A program made the position numbers and the translations under genes. The notes below the pieces were generated by a model. The model worked only from the letters and a program-made list of their open reading frames with translations. It was not told the origin of the DNA and ran no database searches. This document shows positions 6,761-9,064 of a stretch of 9,064 bases of DNA, piece by piece (the first letter of the stretch is position 1; every line of letters begins with the position of its first letter). The stretch is from an uncultured Carnobacterium sp. (GTDB taxonomy: Bacteria > Bacillota > Bacilli > Lactobacillales > Aerococcaceae): positions 1 to 9,064 of the forward strand of contig CALALK010000130.1 in assembly GCA_937923125.1 (NCBI GenBank). Reading direction: 5' to 3'.

Positions 6761-8056
6761 CTATAAAATTCCAACACGTTTAAAAATCAAATCTACATTC
6801 TTAATATGATAGTGATAATCAAACGCATCATCCAAATCTTCTTTACTTAAAGTAGCTGTAATTTCTGGTTGTTCTTCTAATACGGCACGGAATGGAAGTT
6901 TTTCATCCCAAGCTTTAGCTGTACATGGTTGTACTAAATCATAAGCTTTTTCACGACTCATTCCTTTGTCGATGAGCTTCAATAGCACTCTTTGACTGTA
7001 GATTAAGCCAAAAGTCGCATCCATATTGCGTAACATATTTTCTGGGAATACTGTCAAGTTCTTAACGATATTACCGAAACGACGAAGCATATAGTTCAAT
7101 AGAATCGTGCTATCTGGAATAATAATCCGCTCAGCTGAAGAATGAGAAATATCACGTTCATGCCATAAGTTCACATTCTCGTATGCTGTAACCATATGCC
7201 CTCTAATCACACGAGCAAGTCCAGCCATATTTTCAGAACCGATTGGATTTCGTTTATGCGGCATTGCCGAAGATCCCTTTTGTCCTTTTGCAAAGAATTC
7301 CTCTACTTCACGCGTTTCAGATTTTTGTAGGCCACGGATTTCTGTAGCGAATTTTTCAATACTTGTCGCAATTAATGCAATTGTAGAAATATAATCAGCA
7401 TGTAAGTCACGAGACAAGATCTGTGTAGAGATTTCTTGAGGACGAATTCCAAGTTTTTTGCACACATATTCTTCCACTTCCAGAGAAATGTTGGCAAATG
7501 TTCCAACAGCTCCACTGATTTTACCAGCTTCAACGCCTTGCGCTGCACGTTCAAAGCGTTCGATATTCCGTTTCATTTCCGAATACCATAAAGCCAACTT
7601 CAAACCGAAAGTCGTTGGTTCAGCATGTACCCCATGCGTTCTACCCATACACACTGTATCTTTATAGGCTAATGCTTTTTCTTTAACGATTTCTAGGAAG
7701 TCTGCTAAGTCTTTACGTAAAATGTCGTTGGCTTGTTTTAATTGATAGCCGTACGCTGTATCTACAACGTCTGTACTAGTCAATCCATAGTGAACCCATT
7801 TCTTTTCTTCTCCAAGACTTTCAGAGACACATCTTGTAAACGCAACAACATCATGTCTAGTTTCTTCTTCGATTTCTAAAATACGTTCAACAGTAAATTT
7901 TGCGTTTTTACGAATCTTTTCTACATCTTCTTTAGGGATTTCTCCTAATTCAGCCCAGGCTTCATCTGCCAAAATTTCAACTTCTAGCCAACAGTTATAA
8001 CGATTTTCATCAGACCAAATTTTTGCCATTTCTGGACGTGTGTAACGTGTAATCAT
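6761..8056 (-). CDS. purB: Adenylosuccinate lyase
   Basis: PurB cleaves fumarate from SAICAR and from adenylosuccinate, acting twice in purine synthesis (IMP pathway and AMP branch). The 431-residue length matches the Bacillus-type enzyme. The fumarase/aspartase signature [11 protein letters not shown] is at 261-271, with the catalytic Ser at 262-263 and Lys268. Other active-site motifs are TRHDVVAF (His68), TSTDVVDT (94-100) and [14 protein letters not shown] with His141. The start at 8056 has a strong AGGAGG 7 nt upstream; this overlaps the TAG stop of the GNAT gene, only 9 bp away, indicating coupling within the ribF-GNAT-purB operon. No purine riboswitch or purR-like site is visible directly before it, so control would come from upstream of ribF, outside the window. 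No convincing terminator follows purB before efp. Confidence 0.98.
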   Translation of the reverse strand: MITRYTRPEMAKIWSDENRYNCWLEVEILADEAWAELGEIPKEDVEKIRKNAKFTVERILEIEEETRHDVVAFTRCVSESLGEEKKWVHYGLTSTDVVDTAYGYQLKQANDILRKDLADFLEIVKEKALAYKDTVCMGRTHGVHAEPTTFGLKLALWYSEMKRNIERFERAAQGVEAGKISGAVGTFANISLEVEEYVCKKLGIRPQEISTQILSRDLHADYISTIALIATSIEKFATEIRGLQKSETREVEEFFAKGQKGSSAMPHKRNPIGSENMAGLARVIRGHMVTAYENVNLWHERDISHSSAERIIIPDSTILLNYMLRRFGNIVKNLTVFPENMLRNMDATFGLIYSQRVLLKLIDKGMSREKAYDLVQPCTAKAWDEKLPFRAVLEEQPEITATLSKEDLDDAFDYHYHIKNVDLIFKRVGIL

Positions 8057-8065
8057 GATTTCCTC

Positions 8066-8497
8066 CTAATACAACTCCATAGTAACATGCGTGATTCCAA
8101 CAATATCATATGGCTCTGAAACGACTTCAAAACCGAGTGATTCATATAGTTTTTGTAATTGCGCTTGTGCATGAACCTCAATGACGGTATCTACAAACCA
8201 CTCTTTACAAACTTCTTTAGCACGTTCTAATAACTCTCTACCTTTTCCAGTTCCACGATATCGATAATCAATTAGAACTCTTCCGATACTCACTTTATTA
8301 GTTCCTGGAATGATTCGTAAATACGAAATCACTTCATGCGATTCATTTATCTCAAATAGATACCAGGAAATTGTATCGGTATCATCGATTTCTTGATAAT
8401 TCAACTTTTGACCCACAATAAAGGTTTCAATTCTAGCTTTATAAATTGCAACAATCTCTTCCTTCGTTAGCTCGTCATAGTTTTTTAAATACCACAT
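8066..8497 (-). CDS. GNAT family N-acetyltransferase, ElaA-like
   Basis: This 143-residue protein is a single GNAT domain that would transfer an acetyl group from acetyl-CoA to an unknown amine. The acetyl-CoA loop (R/Q-x-x-G-x-G/A) is seen as YRGTGKGREL at about 79-88, after the beta strand SIGRVLID. The C-terminal part HAQAQLQKLYESLGFEVV and the ending VGITHVTMEL strongly resemble ElaA-type acetyltransferases. The N-terminal ARIETFIVGQKLNYQEID region also fits that group, where a VEQ-x-x-x-YxExD pattern is usual. The start at 8497 is 6 bp after the ribF stop; AGAGG is about 10 nt upstream, inside the last ribF codons. It is in the same operon as ribF and purB, but its substrate cannot be deduced from that context. 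Confidence 0.92.
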   Translation of the reverse strand: MWYLKNYDELTKEEIVAIYKARIETFIVGQKLNYQEIDDTDTISWYLFEINESHEVISYLRIIPGTNKVSIGRVLIDYRYRGTGKGRELLERAKEVCKEWFVDTVIEVHAQAQLQKLYESLGFEVVSEPYDIVGITHVTMELY

Positions 8498-8503
8498 AGA
8501 GAA

Positions 8504-9064
8504 TCAACCTCTCTTCGCTTTGAAATAATTTCTTGTATTTTCCTCATCTTGTTTCAATTGGTCAATCAAAGCCTCAATACCGTCAAATTTCAATTCTGGT
8601 CTTAAATACTTCAACCATTTCACACGAACTGGTAAGTGATAAATATCCTTGTCAAAGTCGAGTAAGTTTACTTCGATCGTTACTTTATGGACATCATCAA
8701 AAGTTGGATTAATCCCAATAGATGCCATTCCTGGAATCCATTTTCCTTCCACTAGCATTTCAACAACATAGACCCCATTTTTTAGAAGGAATGTATCGTT
8801 TGACACTTCAATATTCGCTGTTGGGTAACCTAGCATCTTACTACCTCGCCCGAAGCCGTGAACAACGACTCCATCCATCATGTAGTCATACCCTAACAGA
8901 CAATTTGCTTCCTCAATACGTCCTTCTTGCAATAAATCTCGCACTGCTGTCGAACTAATCTTCCCACTATCGTTCTTTTGTTCAGAGATGGTAATAATCT
9001 CAAAACGATTCGAAGCATACTTTGGTAATAATTCCATGTTCGCAATGTCTCTCTTGCCATAAGT
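8504..9064 (-). CDS. ribF: Bifunctional riboflavin kinase/FAD synthetase, N-terminus outside window
   Basis: RibF makes FMN from riboflavin and then FAD. About 186 C-terminal residues of the usual 310 or so are visible. The frame stays open to the right edge, where TYGKRD matches the end of the FAD synthetase phosphate region. Next comes ISSTAVRDLLQEGRIEEAN, the C-terminal part of the adenylyltransferase domain. The riboflavin kinase domain follows, with VVHGFGRGSKMLGYPTANI (the PTAN nucleotide-binding motif), NGVYVVEM, SIGINPTF, and the catalytic Glu in TIEVNLLDF. The end reads LKQDEENTRNYF as usual. An internal Met at 9037 is not the start. It is the first visible gene of a compact operon with the GNAT gene and purB. 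Confidence 0.97.
   Translation of the reverse strand, partial: TYGKRDIANMELLPKYASNRFEIITISEQKNDSGKISSTAVRDLLQEGRIEEANCLLGYDYMMDGVVVHGFGRGSKMLGYPTANIEVSNDTFLLKNGVYVVEMLVEGKWIPGMASIGINPTFDDVHKVTIEVNLLDFDKDIYHLPVRVKWLKYLRPELKFDGIEALIDQLKQDEENTRNYFKAKRG

Overview
The window looks like chromosomal DNA from a low-GC Gram-positive bacterium (Firmicutes), most likely order Lactobacillales. The evidence is AT-rich sequence, strong AGGAG-type ribosome binding sites, a CIRCE-controlled hrcA-grpE-dnaK operon, a DnaK of the Gram-positive type without the N-terminal insert, an EF-P with a PGKG loop and LPXTG-type surface proteins. The genus cannot be fixed from the sequence alone.

Layout from left to right. 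(1) Positions 1-2958: the class I heat-shock operon on the minus strand, hrcA-grpE-dnaK. dnaK runs off the left edge. The operon is preceded by a sigma-A-type promoter and a near-perfect CIRCE operator. (2) Positions 3082-4754: two tandem plus-strand genes, each with its own promoter and terminator. They encode small paralogous surface proteins with an unusual plan: signal peptide, a domain of about 58 residues, LPNTG, a membrane segment, a basic loop, a second signal-peptide-like segment, a short domain with one Cys, and a Thr/Glu-rich tail ending in EVTVxPGTPSP. The sortase signal is in the middle of the protein instead of at the C-terminus. (3) Positions 4749-6112: a minus-strand pair, an unidentified conserved-looking protein and an Asp/Glu racemase superfamily protein, placed just downstream of the efp terminator. 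(4) Positions 6113-6720: efp, with its own extended -10 promoter and terminator. (5) Positions 6761-9064: a tight minus-strand operon ribF (5' end outside the window)-GNAT acetyltransferase-purB, with gaps of 6 and 9 bp and ribosome binding sites overlapping upstream stop codons.

Most of the window is housekeeping: protein folding and its HrcA/CIRCE feedback control, flavin cofactor synthesis, purine synthesis and translation elongation. In many Lactobacillales ribF lies directly before hrcA, so the 5.6 kb between them here looks like a lineage-specific rearrangement or insertion. The tandem pair of internal-LPXTG proteins is the part most likely to be undescribed. The sequence suggests a precursor that could be split into a wall-anchored N-terminal piece and a separate membrane-bound or secreted Thr-rich C-terminal piece. 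No stretch above 300 bases lacks a gene; the longest gap is about 230 bp, between hrcA and the first surface protein, and holds two divergent promoters and CIRCE.
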